Positions 1-7,899 of a DNA stretch of 15,250 nt are shown piece by piece. This DNA comes from DATDPY01 sp964395765. GTDB taxonomy: Bacteria; Bacteroidota; Bacteroidia; Cytophagales; Cyclobacteriaceae. The DNA lies in assembly GCA_964395765.1 (NCBI GenBank), contig CAYNCU010000096.1, forward strand, positions 1-15,250, in the 5' to 3' direction. Positions within the stretch are counted from its first letter, which is position 1. Each line of letters begins with the position of its first letter. The notes under the pieces are model-generated. The model worked only from the letters and a program-made list of their open reading frames with translations, had not been told where the DNA came from and searched no databases. Position numbers and translations under genes: made by a program.

Positions 1-1
1 C

Positions 2-1231
2 AGCTGGTTTTCATATCTGAATTCAGTGGCCTCATTAATTCCGGCGATAATTTTTACACTCGCAACTCCCCTGTTATTTGCCGGCATTATTCTCTGGACA
101 AGTCAAATCGTAATACGATTCAATAAATGGTACACAGTATTTGCATTTCCGGTTTTATGGACAGCTGCTGAATTTATTTTATTTAAAATTTTGCCTGACG
201 GAACGGCAGGCAGCATTGCTTATTCCCAATCCAATGTCCTTTCGTTGATTCAAGTGGCTTCCCTGACCGGAATTACCGGCATCACATTTATCATTACGCT
301 TTTTCCGTCTGCAATGGCATTGGGCTGGCACTTCCGAAGCTCCGGATCCCGATTGATTCCAGTGGTAATTATACCGGTTCTGCTTATTGCTGCGGTTATC
401 CTCTACGGACAGCACAGATTAGGATATAACGATAAAAAAACTATCCCGGTCGGGATTACCGTCCTGCAGGAAAAATTTCATCACGAAACCAAAAATCCCG
501 ATTCTGTTGCAGAATTCACGACCGCGGGATTCTATGCACAACAAATAAATGTTCTCGCCAAAGAAGGGGCCCAAATCATCGTATTGCCCGAAAGATCCAT
601 AAGCATTGTAGATGGCACGAATTACCGCTTATTATCCATGCTTTCATCTGCTGCTTCCAGAAATCATGTTATGCTGGTAATCGGGTATACTCATTATATG
701 AAAGATGACCAGGCCAATTCCGCCATGGTAATTGATTCTTCCGGGAAAGAAATATTAAACTATAATAAGGTTCATTTGCTCCGCGGAAAAGAAGATATTT
801 TTTCACCGGGTAAAGAGCCGGGATTATTTAAATTCAGGGGAAAAGAAGCCGGAGTTGCGATCTGTAAAGATCTTGATTTTCCCGGATATATAAGGAAATA
901 CGGAAAAGCCAACGTCGGTGTACTTTTTATCCCTGCGTGGGATTTTATTGTGGATGGTTGGCTACATTCCAGAATGGCGGTGTTAAGGGGTGTCGAAAAC
1001 GGGTTTTCTGAAGTCAGGGCAGCCAGGGAAGGTCGACTGACCGTAAGCGATGCTGAAGGAAGAGTACACTATGAATCCATTACAGAAGATAAACGAGGTC
1101 ATACACTGCTCGACACCATTTCGCTGGATAAGAGGGATACACTTTATACCCATTGGGGCGACTGGTTTGGGTATATAATTCTGCTGGCTGCCATTGCATT
1201 TATATTTTCGCGGTATACTCCCCGATCCTGA
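2..1231 (+). CDS. Apolipoprotein N-acyltransferase-like carbon-nitrogen hydrolase, 5' end outside window
   Basis: This membrane-anchored nitrilase-superfamily enzyme resembles Lnt, which adds the third acyl chain to the N-terminal Cys of lipoproteins at the outer face of the inner membrane. The frame is already open at base 2, so the gene starts upstream; a GTG at 26 is the first possible internal start and is probably not used. Numbered from that GTG, hydrophobic segments lie at about 4-24, 36-56, 75-97 and 109-127, then a soluble nitrilase domain at about 140-375, then a final hydrophobic segment at 381-395. The catalytic triad is visible: Glu189 in LPER, Lys248 in YNKVHL and Cys280 in AICKDLDF. 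Oddity: canonical Lnt has Cys-Tyr-Glu at the nucleophile, whereas this protein has Cys-Lys-Asp. It could be a divergent Bacteroidota Lnt or a paralogue with another acyl or amide substrate. The superfamily call is firm; the exact activity is not. Confidence 0.85.
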   Translation, partial: SWFSYLNSVASLIPAIIFTLATPLLFAGIILWTSQIVIRFNKWYTVFAFPVLWTAAEFILFKILPDGTAGSIAYSQSNVLSLIQVASLTGITGITFIITLFPSAMALGWHFRSSGSRLIPVVIIPVLLIAAVILYGQHRLGYNDKKTIPVGITVLQEKFHHETKNPDSVAEFTTAGFYAQQINVLAKEGAQIIVLPERSISIVDGTNYRLLSMLSSAASRNHVMLVIGYTHYMKDDQANSAMVIDSSGKEILNYNKVHLLRGKEDIFSPGKEPGLFKFRGKEAGVAICKDLDFPGYIRKYGKANVGVLFIPAWDFIVDGWLHSRMAVLRGVENGFSEVRAAREGRLTVSDAEGRVHYESITEDKRGHTLLDTISLDKRDTLYTHWGDWFGYIILLAAIAFIFSRYTPRS

Positions 1232-1530
1232 GGCTTTCAAGACCAAACCAGGCCTTACAATCTCTGCCATGAGGATTTTACCTTTCATCTTCAGCGTGAG
1301 CAATGCATTTTTATAATTAACACTTATACACCAAACATTGAAGGCCTTTTCCGTTTCACCCTTAAGAATTCAGTCATATTAAAACCCGAACTAAAACCTT
1401 GTTAATTTACTGATTAACATGAGGGCCTATACTAGTTAAAGGAATCCTTGATTTCATTTTAAAAATTAATTACATTAATTGGCTCTTTAAAAACCGATAC
1501 TTTATTTTCTTACTAAACCTTAATAATTCT
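1232..1530. other. Intergenic region upstream of the superoxide dismutase gene, with two dyads
   Basis: These 299 bases lie between the Lnt-like gene and the superoxide dismutase gene. The right half is AT-rich and holds two dyad symmetries (1400-1419 and 1465-1479) that could be operator sites. The left part, 1232-1369, is an uninterrupted minus-strand reading frame that continues antisense into the end of the Lnt-like gene; I do not recognise its product and do not call it a gene. I see no convincing GC-rich terminator and no exact Bacteroidota -7 element (TAnnTTTG). Confidence 0.5.
1400..1419. promoter_or_regulatory. Candidate operator dyad upstream of sodC
   Basis: A perfect inverted repeat, TGTTAAT-N6-ATTAACA, lies about 112 bases before the superoxide dismutase start codon. 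The length and spacing fit a dimeric transcription-factor site. It is AT-rich and lacks a following T run, so it is a poor intrinsic terminator. The regulator is unknown, and a dyad of this size can arise by chance in AT-rich DNA. Confidence 0.25.
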
Positions 1531-2097
1531 ATGAAAATTCACAAAATCTTATTTCAAACATTCCTGGCTGGAATAATTTTCCTTATGGCGCTGGCCTGCC
1601 AGCCACAGATGTCGAAGGAAGGTCAGAGTGCAATGACCGCCAATGCCGTTAAGAAGGCAATATGTGTTTTACATCCCACCCAGGGGAATAATGTGTCCGG
1701 TCTGGTAACATTCATGCAAACCGATAACGGGATACAGATTGATGCGGATATAGACGGATTAACACCCGGCAAACACGGTTTTCATGTGCACGAATACGGA
1801 GATTGTTCCGCTCCGGACGGTACTTCAACAGGCGGGCATTTTAATCCGGATAATAAAAAACATGGCGCTCCTACCGACATGGAACGTCATGTAGGAGATC
1901 TTGGCAATGTTACTGCCGACAGCACAGGACATGCCCATTTAACTATGACGGATACAATGATCAGTTTCAGCGGGCCTCATTCAATTATCGGCAGGGGCAT
2001 AATAGTACATGCCGGCGAAGATGACCTCAAAACCCAGCCGACAGGAAATGCAGGCGCAAGGGTTGCCTGTGGAACAATAGGGATAGCCAAACCATGA
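1531..2097 (+). CDS. sodC: Superoxide dismutase [Cu-Zn], lipoprotein
   Basis: The enzyme dismutates superoxide to oxygen and hydrogen peroxide in the periplasm, probably anchored to a membrane by lipid. Residues 1-22 are a basic-hydrophobic leader ending MALA before Cys23, a plausible signal peptidase II site. All metal ligands are present: copper His85, His87 and His160, bridging His103, and zinc His111, His120 and Asp123. Cys92 and Cys180 form the expected disulfide, and Arg177 in GARVACG matches the active-site arginine that guides superoxide. The length of 188 residues is normal for a bacterial SodC with leader and linker. The gene stands alone, with 299 bases upstream and 208 downstream, so it is probably transcribed by itself. 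Nothing in the reading frame looks damaged. The identification is secure; lipidation is inferred from the leader. Confidence 0.95.
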   Translation: MKIHKILFQTFLAGIIFLMALACQPQMSKEGQSAMTANAVKKAICVLHPTQGNNVSGLVTFMQTDNGIQIDADIDGLTPGKHGFHVHEYGDCSAPDGTSTGGHFNPDNKKHGAPTDMERHVGDLGNVTADSTGHAHLTMTDTMISFSGPHSIIGRGIIVHAGEDDLKTQPTGNAGARVACGTIGIAKP

Positions 2098-2305
2098 TCG
2101 ATAGATCAATTTAATATAGAAAAAACCAATTTACTTCCCCGGTCATATGCCCTGTCATTATTCCGGTATAACGAGATAGATTTCATTACTTAATTGTATC
2201 CCAATATAATTATCCGAATTCTAGCTCTTTTTAATTTACGGAAACCAGGCCTAGGCGCCGGGGAATTATTTTACAAGAAGCATTTTATACCATTCAAGAC
2301 CTGAA

Positions 2306-2976
2306 ATGATAAAAAAAATTTTATCCTATTTTATGCCTTTTACAAAAAGGATCAATACCCAATTCAATGGAAAACTCGAGGTTCGCTGGATTAATGGTAA
2401 GAAGGTACTTGACACAACTAACGCCAATTATTCCTATGGTTCTGCTCAGCGAGTACTTAAGTTTTCGCTGGAAAATATTGAGATTGGCCGGGTAAACAAT
2501 ATTTTATNNNNNNNNNNCTGGGTTTAGGGGGCGGGTCCGTCATACAAACTCTAAATGATGATTTTCAATACCGGGGAAAGATAACCGCGGTGGATATAGA
2601 TCCGGACATTATCCGGATTGCCGAAAATGAATTTGGAATAAAAAACGGGGAAAATCTGAAAATCGAATGCGATGATGCGCTGGACTACCTGAAAAAAGAT
2701 AACCGTACATTTGACCTGGTTATTGTCGATCTTTTTCTTGATAATAAGGTTCCGGATAAATTCCTGTCTGTAATTTTCTGGGAAAATATCCGCAAAAAAA
2801 TAGCCAGTGGGGGTTATTTGATATTTAATTCCATCAGAAACATTAATACCAATATTGAACCGGTCAAAGAAAGGTTGAGTGAATCGGGGTTGAAAGTGAA
2901 AGAATATAATGAAGTCGAGGGAACAAACCGGATACTAATTGGAAATTTGCCCCGCGTTATGGTTGAAAATACCTGA
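2306..2976 (+). CDS. Spermidine synthase-like methyltransferase-fold protein, interrupted by an N run
   Basis: A single gene of the spermidine-synthase/class I SAM-methyltransferase fold appears split by ten Ns at 2508-2517. The first part starts at ATG 2306 and has a family-like YSYGSAQRVLKF segment, ending at NNIL. After the gap the frame resumes at 2518 as LGLGGGSV, the glycine-rich nucleotide-binding loop. Next come VDIDPDI (acidic residue for the adenosyl ribose), CDDALDYL and FDLVIVDLF, the expected order of motifs. The two halves lie in different frames as written, so the N run does not have its true length. Repaired, the protein would be about 220 residues, short for a true polyamine aminopropyltransferase. 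No partner gene for polyamine synthesis is nearby. I would call it a spermidine-synthase-like protein of unknown substrate. Confidence 0.8.
2508..2517. other. Assembly gap (10 Ns) inside the methyltransferase-fold gene
   Basis: Ten ambiguous bases fall exactly between the beta-strand residues NNIL and the glycine loop LGLGGG. In-frame joining needs a gap of 2 modulo 3 bases, so 10 cannot be exact if the gene is intact. The family pattern IL-x-LGLGGGS would be met by just one missing residue, that is, two missing bases. The run is most likely a scaffolding placeholder. Confidence 0.85.
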
Positions 2977-2981
2977 TTTAT

Positions 2982-3007
2982 AATCAAAACTATTTATAGT
3001 TTTGATT
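2982..3007. terminator. Perfect AT-rich hairpin between convergent genes, possible bidirectional terminator
   Basis: AATCAAAACT and AGTTTTGATT pair perfectly over 10 bp around a six-base loop; the outer loop A and T can also pair, giving 11 bp and a four-base loop. The hairpin begins five bases after the stop codon of the methyltransferase-fold gene and faces the 3' end of the minus-strand S10 peptidase gene. It has little GC and only a short T stretch after it, so its strength as a terminator is uncertain. Its position makes a 3'-end role the simplest reading. Confidence 0.55.
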
Positions 3008-3254
3008 TCCCTCTCCGTAAGCTTTCATGGTCTTCATCGGGATAATAATCTTCCTGATACTTTAAACGGGCAATATCCACGGGAATAATTTAATTATCCC
3101 GGAATTGTATTATTTTCAATCCTATAGTAAAATACTAAGTCATTAATATTTTTAAGATCAAGTAAATATTTATTATTTATATTTTTTAAAGAGAATCTCC
3201 TTAATTCATTTAGCGGTTCCCCATAAAGTATGTAACATGGATTAAGACTATCCG

Positions 3255-4766
3255 TTACTTTAACTGGCCGGTAATAAAATCCGCAACATTCTTTTTAAAG
3301 GATACTGCCGATCCTGGTTCAATATACATCATGTGGCCGGCATTATAATATTTCATTATAATATTTTTCCTGATTTTAGGCTCAAGTCCCATATGATCGA
3401 AAGTGTATTCCGTGCCATAAAAGGGTGTTGCCAGATCGAAATAACCATTGAATACAAGAATTTTTAAATTAGGATTCCTGCTCATCGCTTCGGAAAGATC
3501 AACGGCCGTATTAGGGGGTGTGCCTTCCCCCCCGCTTTTGGCATGCTTCATATCCCAGTGAAAACCTTCTGCACCGTAGGCAGAGGTATGATAGGAATAC
3601 TTTTTATCGACTTTCAGGTCATTATAATAATAATCCATGAAAACGGCGGTAAAAGCCGGGGTGATTGCAGAGCTTTGGGGATCAACCCTGGCATATTCTC
3701 CCAGCAAATCCTGGGAAACACCGGTGTAACGTGCATCCAGTCTTCCCACTGTTTCATGGTTTTCCCTCAACAACTGTTTGGTAAACTGGGGTTCATTCAC
3801 GCGAAGATCCGCTTTAAGAATATAATCTTTGTCGAGTCCGGTAAAAGTTGCAAGTTGACCGGCGATTTTGTCCTTGTCAGCTTCCGGCAGGTTATCTCCC
3901 TGCATGAGGGCATTGGCATATTCACCCCCCGCAAAATTCCTTACTTTATGAAGAAAGCCGGGAAGGTCGGCAGGTTTATCAGCTAGTTTATCATGATACC
4001 AGGCGACCGCCGCATAAGTTGGTAAATAAAGAATATAGGACAGGTCATCGCCATGGCTGAAATCCAGCGTATGGAAATCAAGCACGACCGAAACCAGAAT
4101 TACTCCATTCATTGCCATCCCCATATTTTCCTGCAGATAATCCACAATTCCCGCGCTTCGGGTGGTTCCGTAACTTTCACCCAGAAGGTATTTTGGTGAA
4201 TTCCAGCGATCGTTATCGGTCACATATTGTTTAATGAATTCGCTGACGGATTTTATATCCTGGTCGACTCCCCAGAAATCAGTATTTTTTGCTTTTCCTA
4301 TGGCATGACTGATGCCGGTGCCTACCGGGTCAATCATAACCAGGTCGGTAACATCCAGAATGGAATTGTTATTATTGACCATTTTATATGGCGGCGGCGG
4401 GGTAATATCCGGATCATTCACCACAACTTTTTCAGGACCTAATATTCCGATGTGAAGCCACATGGAGGATGAGCCTGGTCCTCCATTATAGGCAAAGGTT
4501 ACCGGTCGCCGGGAAGGATCCGATTCGCCATCCTTGGTATAGGCTACATATCCATATAAGGCTACCGGTTCATCTTTTTCATTTTTCAGGATCAATGCCC
4601 CTGCAGTTGCAGTATAATTAATTGTTTTCCCATCGATAATAACGCTGTGTTTTGTTATCGATTTAATCGGGGCCGGAATGGCTTTGGCAGAGTCAGGGCT
4701 TTCCTTTTGTGCATAGCCGGAAATGAATATGATAAAGGAAATAGAAAACAGTAAAAATTTTTTCAT
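3255..4766 (-). CDS. Exported serine carboxypeptidase-like protein (peptidase family S10)
   Basis: This secreted alpha/beta-hydrolase probably trims amino acids from the C-terminus of peptides, as family S10 enzymes do. A Sec signal peptide (KKFLLFSISFIIFISGYA, cleavage likely near AQ at 19-20) directs it to the periplasm or beyond. The family motifs are clear: NGGPGSSS at 94-101 (oxyanion and substrate-carboxylate region), Ser198 in GESYG (nucleophile), Asp444 in NGYFDLATP and His478 in AGHMMY. The length of 503 residues is typical of bacterial S10 members. It lies downstream of the beta-helix gene on the same strand, with 132 bases between them, so co-transcription is possible but not shown. 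Substrate specificity cannot be read from the sequence. Confidence 0.93.
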   Translation of the reverse strand: MKKFLLFSISFIIFISGYAQKESPDSAKAIPAPIKSITKHSVIIDGKTINYTATAGALILKNEKDEPVALYGYVAYTKDGESDPSRRPVTFAYNGGPGSSSMWLHIGILGPEKVVVNDPDITPPPPYKMVNNNNSILDVTDLVMIDPVGTGISHAIGKAKNTDFWGVDQDIKSVSEFIKQYVTDNDRWNSPKYLLGESYGTTRSAGIVDYLQENMGMAMNGVILVSVVLDFHTLDFSHGDDLSYILYLPTYAAVAWYHDKLADKPADLPGFLHKVRNFAGGEYANALMQGDNLPEADKDKIAGQLATFTGLDKDYILKADLRVNEPQFTKQLLRENHETVGRLDARYTGVSQDLLGEYARVDPQSSAITPAFTAVFMDYYYNDLKVDKKYSYHTSAYGAEGFHWDMKHAKSGGEGTPPNTAVDLSEAMSRNPNLKILVFNGYFDLATPFYGTEYTFDHMGLEPKIRKNIIMKYYNAGHMMYIEPGSAVSFKKNVADFITGQLK

Positions 4767-4898
4767 ATCATTTTAATTTTGGATAGAACATAAGTCAAAT
4801 TAAATATACGGAACCAGTATTATAATTCCATACTTGTTTATTATAAAAAACCATACTTCTTAAGTCCCTATTTTTATTCGCCACTACCTGTGGTTTAC

Positions 4899-6290
4899 TT
4901 AATTCTTCATCATGGGCATATCCAGCATCGGCTCTGAATAGATAGCATCAGAATCATATTTTGCATCAGGTTGAGGAAGGTGACGGGTCGATAAATAAAA
5001 TGACCAATATTGATTATTCTCAAATTTAGCATCTTTAAATTCCCCGCCGATAAACTCATCTCCCGGTCCTGTCAGGGCAAAAATATTATTTTCGAAATTA
5101 AATCCATTATAGTTGCCTGGTTCAAAATTCACCCCGTGGCCCTGATCGCTGATTATGATATTATTTGATATTGAGCAGCCTTTCATCGGAGTTGCAGCCG
5201 GATCGCACCAGGCATAAATTCCGGAGTGTCCGTTTTTAGAGCCGTCGTTCAGGCTTGTATTATATCGCACAATATTATTCTCCCATGTGGCAGCACCGGC
5301 ATACTGAAAAAGGCCGTAACCGGCTCCTTCATTCCAGGCGGAATGATTATACTGCATAATAGAATTGGTCACCCCGCCGTCAAGGTCAAATCCTCCTCCA
5401 TCCTTTCCGTCCGGAGAAGTTTTGTTATGATGGGAATAACATTGTTGAATAATAATGCTGTCACACATATAGGCCCAGATGCCGACAGGACCGTTCCCAT
5501 CCCTGGGCATATCCCAGCCGTTGTCCATGGCCTCGCAGTATTCAATCACTCCACTTGTAACGCCGCCGATAAGTATCCCGTTTCCGCTGTGGTTATCCCT
5601 GACCAGGGGGCATCCGGGATTGTTTTCCGCAACACAGTATCCAATATAAAGATTATGCACGGTCTTGAATTCGGACGGGTCATGAAATTTATGCTCTTTC
5701 CCGGATTCAACATAGATGCCGGAAAATCCATTATCGTGGGCATAAACATGACTGATACTGATATCCTTGCCGCCCATGACATGTATACCGGACCACATAA
5801 AACCGGAGGCGGTAACGCTGTCTATCGCCCCATGTTCAACAAAACTCAATTCAACTCCGTTCCCTTTATTACCAGTTTTTCTCCCTGAGCCGATAACATT
5901 TATGTTTTTGATGACGACATTATTACACTCCTCGATTAATATGGCAGTGGTATCGCCGGCATTAAGTGTAGCCCTGCCGTTTCCGTAGGAAAGGATCGTA
6001 AGCGGATTATTTTCCGAGCTATTTATTCCCTTAATGACCAGGGGTCCTTTAAATTCCTGATCTCCGTGAAAGTAGATATGGTCACCGCCATTCAAATGAA
6101 CGGATTGCAGCTTTTCAAGAGATTTCCATGGTTTATCCGAAGACGTACCTTTGTGACGATTACTACCGGTAACGGCATCGAAGTAATAGCTTTTAGGGCC
6201 ATTACCAAAATGGGACAGGTCACAAGCATCCAACAAAATAAAACTCAGGATATTTAACAATAAAAAATACAACCTGACTTTGTTCATCAT
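4899..6290 (-). CDS. Right-handed parallel beta-helix repeat lipoprotein
   Basis: This exported protein has a parallel beta-helix fold, shared by polysaccharide lyases, glycan hydrolases and carbohydrate-binding proteins. The leader runs to Cys23 in ILLDAC, a likely but not ideal lipobox because of Asp at -2. Residues 35-60 carry the family entry motif YYFDAVTGSN...GTSSDKPWKSLEKL, followed by GGDHIYFHGD. From about 110 to 420 there are successive short-turn repeats rich in Asn, Gly and Val-Ile pairs (for example NNVVIKNINVIGSG, HNKTSP, IMQYNHSAWN), as in PbH1 repeats. I cannot identify catalytic residues, so pectate-lyase-like cleavage is possible but unproven. The start could be Met1 or Met2 (MMNK). 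It lies between the S10 peptidase gene and the DUF4493 lipoprotein gene on the same strand, with 132 and 215 base gaps. Confidence 0.85.
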   Translation of the reverse strand: MMNKVRLYFLLLNILSFILLDACDLSHFGNGPKSYYFDAVTGSNRHKGTSSDKPWKSLEKLQSVHLNGGDHIYFHGDQEFKGPLVIKGINSSENNPLTILSYGNGRATLNAGDTTAILIEECNNVVIKNINVIGSGRKTGNKGNGVELSFVEHGAIDSVTASGFMWSGIHVMGGKDISISHVYAHDNGFSGIYVESGKEHKFHDPSEFKTVHNLYIGYCVAENNPGCPLVRDNHSGNGILIGGVTSGVIEYCEAMDNGWDMPRDGNGPVGIWAYMCDSIIIQQCYSHHNKTSPDGKDGGGFDLDGGVTNSIMQYNHSAWNEGAGYGLFQYAGAATWENNIVRYNTSLNDGSKNGHSGIYAWCDPAATPMKGCSISNNIIISDQGHGVNFEPGNYNGFNFENNIFALTGPGDEFIGGEFKDAKFENNQYWSFYLSTRHLPQPDAKYDSDAIYSEPMLDMPMMKN

Positions 6291-6505
6291 GTCTTATACC
6301 GGAAAAACTTAAAGTAATTCGATAGCTTCGTTCATTTTCAAACGATGGTATTAATTTATAACGTATGAAACAACTTATTGACAGGAATTTTTTAAGATTC
6401 AGTTTTGTTTCTCGCAAAGTCGAACTTATTTGACATTCGGTTTTATGAATAATTTTTTAATCTTAGATATTTATTATTGACTTGTATCTTGGCATGAAAT
6501 TTATT

Positions 6506-7786
6506 CTAGTCGCAATTATCATTTACCAAGCCCGGGGTTCCAAGGTCACCCGTACTATAGGCCGATGAAGAAGTGCACCAGTTACTACCGTTCATAGCCT
6601 CGTCCACTTGCAAATGATCCGGGTTCAGGCATATGGAAGCTCCTGTCCCGGTCGGGAATCCGGCAGCACCGTAATCCACGGTGGCTATGACATTTCCGTT
6701 GGACCCGTCCGTGCCATAGTTGGCAAGGCTCAGTTCATCCCCTCCATTGGTCAGTGAAAGGCTGCCTCCGTAAGTATATTTTAATTCGGCATTACACGCA
6801 GAATCGGTTTTCACAAAGGCAATATATCGGTCAGCTGGAAGCAGGATATGTTCATCTACCGTATGCACTGCCTGTGCATTTTTTTCAATAACCAGGTGAT
6901 AAAGGTCAATGCTGTCGGCGGTCGAATTATAAACTTCGAACCACTCCCCGTAAGTATCTGACATGGAGGCAGGGTTATACATTATTTCCGTTATCAGAAG
7001 ATCCCCGTATCCAATAGAATTTCCCGGAATTCCACCGGACTGATCATTGATGTTGACCACCTGTGTCGTTACCGATTCATCAACATTCACGCTGATTAAT
7101 GCCCCGGGATCGGTTAAGTTGGCATCAAACCGGACTTCGTAATATTTCTGTTTCATGGGTTCATCGATAGTACCATCAAGTATTTTTTCGGCAGTTGTAC
7201 TATCCGGATTGTAATATTCAAGATGGGCTGTAAGGGATACCGGTTTTAATTCAAAATAAGCATCCCGGCTTTCATCCCTGGTAAACGTTATGGAGGTATC
7301 CTCATTACTGACTACCGTGTAATAATCATAAAAAGTACCGGTAATATTTTGAGAATATGAAACCGATAATTTACAATTGGCCAGCGAACACATTACCGAA
7401 ACGCTTCTGGTCTCTTCAGGAGTAAGTGTTATGGAATCCGAATATCCTTCATAATACGGTGAATCAAATCCACCGGGTAATGGATATCCCGAGCTGGCTT
7501 TTACATAATAACTCCCCGGATCCAGTGATAAAGTATCCGGCATATCGGAATAACGGTTGAAAGAAATAACCGGTGTGTCGTCTATCGAAAAAATCTCAAT
7601 CCTGTAATTACCCGGATCTTCTGACAACGTGCGTTCATCTGCGTTTTTCACTGCTACATCTACTCCCAGATTTACAGTGAGGCCGGCTGACTGGTTATTA
7701 TTTTGAAATACATCGCCGTCATGCAGGCACGCAGTGGTCAACAGCCACAGCATGGCTGTTCCAATTGATTTTAAATTGATTTTCAT
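6506..7786 (-). CDS. Lipoprotein with DUF4493 and C-terminal lamin-tail domain
   Basis: This is a probable surface or periplasmic lipoprotein of unknown function. The leader ends LLTTAC with lipidatable Cys20. Residues about 34-200 match the DUF4493 pattern seen in Bacteroides lipoproteins: LTVNL start, YRIEIFSIDD, LDPGSYYVKASSG, FDSPYYEGYSDSITL, and SVSVMCSLANCKLSVSYS with paired cysteines. Residues about 260-426 form a lamin-tail (LTD) immunoglobulin-like domain: GDLLITEIMYNP, EWFEVYNSTADSIDL, HILLPADRYIAFVK and LTNGGDELSLAN. LTD domains in bacteria are often found on secreted proteins and are thought to bind or attach. The joining of DUF4493 to LTD is the notable feature. The gene diverges from the TraB/GumN gene across 218 bases. 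The domain calls are from remembered family patterns. Confidence 0.8.
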   Translation of the reverse strand: MKINLKSIGTAMLWLLTTACLHDGDVFQNNNQSAGLTVNLGVDVAVKNADERTLSEDPGNYRIEIFSIDDTPVISFNRYSDMPDTLSLDPGSYYVKASSGYPLPGGFDSPYYEGYSDSITLTPEETRSVSVMCSLANCKLSVSYSQNITGTFYDYYTVVSNEDTSITFTRDESRDAYFELKPVSLTAHLEYYNPDSTTAEKILDGTIDEPMKQKYYEVRFDANLTDPGALISVNVDESVTTQVVNINDQSGGIPGNSIGYGDLLITEIMYNPASMSDTYGEWFEVYNSTADSIDLYHLVIEKNAQAVHTVDEHILLPADRYIAFVKTDSACNAELKYTYGGSLSLTNGGDELSLANYGTDGSNGNVIATVDYGAAGFPTGTGASICLNPDHLQVDEAMNGSNWCTSSSAYSTGDLGTPGLVNDNCD

Positions 7787-7891
7787 AGCTGGTATATTTT
7801 TTCACAATGTGCAAATAAAAATTGAAAATCCAAAAAAATAATTGCTTACATTCCCTTATTGGGGAATTGAAAAACAGATGACAATAATCAA

Positions 7892-7899
7892 TATTTTTG
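7892..7899 (+). promoter_or_regulatory. Possible Bacteroidota -7 promoter element for the TraB/GumN gene
   Basis: TATTTTTG matches the TAnnTTTG consensus of the Bacteroidota primary sigma factor. A weak ATTG lies 22 bases upstream, slightly wider than the usual spacing to a -33 TTTG. It would give a leader of roughly 100 bases before the ATG at 8005. AT-rich DNA produces such matches by chance, so this is only a candidate. Confidence 0.25.

Noticed and set aside
3081..3100. GGGA-rich imperfect hairpin as terminator for the S10 gene
   Set aside because: The stem needs a bulge, is short and lies more than 150 bases beyond the stop codon; support is too weak.
3543..3986. Plus-strand open frame of 147 codons within the S10 peptidase gene
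   Set aside because: It is antisense to the region coding the peptidase's middle part and shows no recognisable motif; the S10 reading has Ser, Asp and His catalytic residues in place.
4880..4895. CCAC/GTGG hairpin after the beta-helix gene as an intrinsic terminator
   Set aside because: The stem is only four base pairs and is not followed by a clear T run.
5226..5888. Long plus-strand open frame (220 codons) across the beta-helix gene
   Set aside because: It lies wholly antisense to a gene with clear family motifs; its translation shows no domain pattern and no leader or conserved motif.
6220..6417. Minus-strand frame of 65 codons overlapping the start of the beta-helix gene in another phase
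   Set aside because: It overlaps the leader of a well-supported gene and has no motif or signal peptide of its own.
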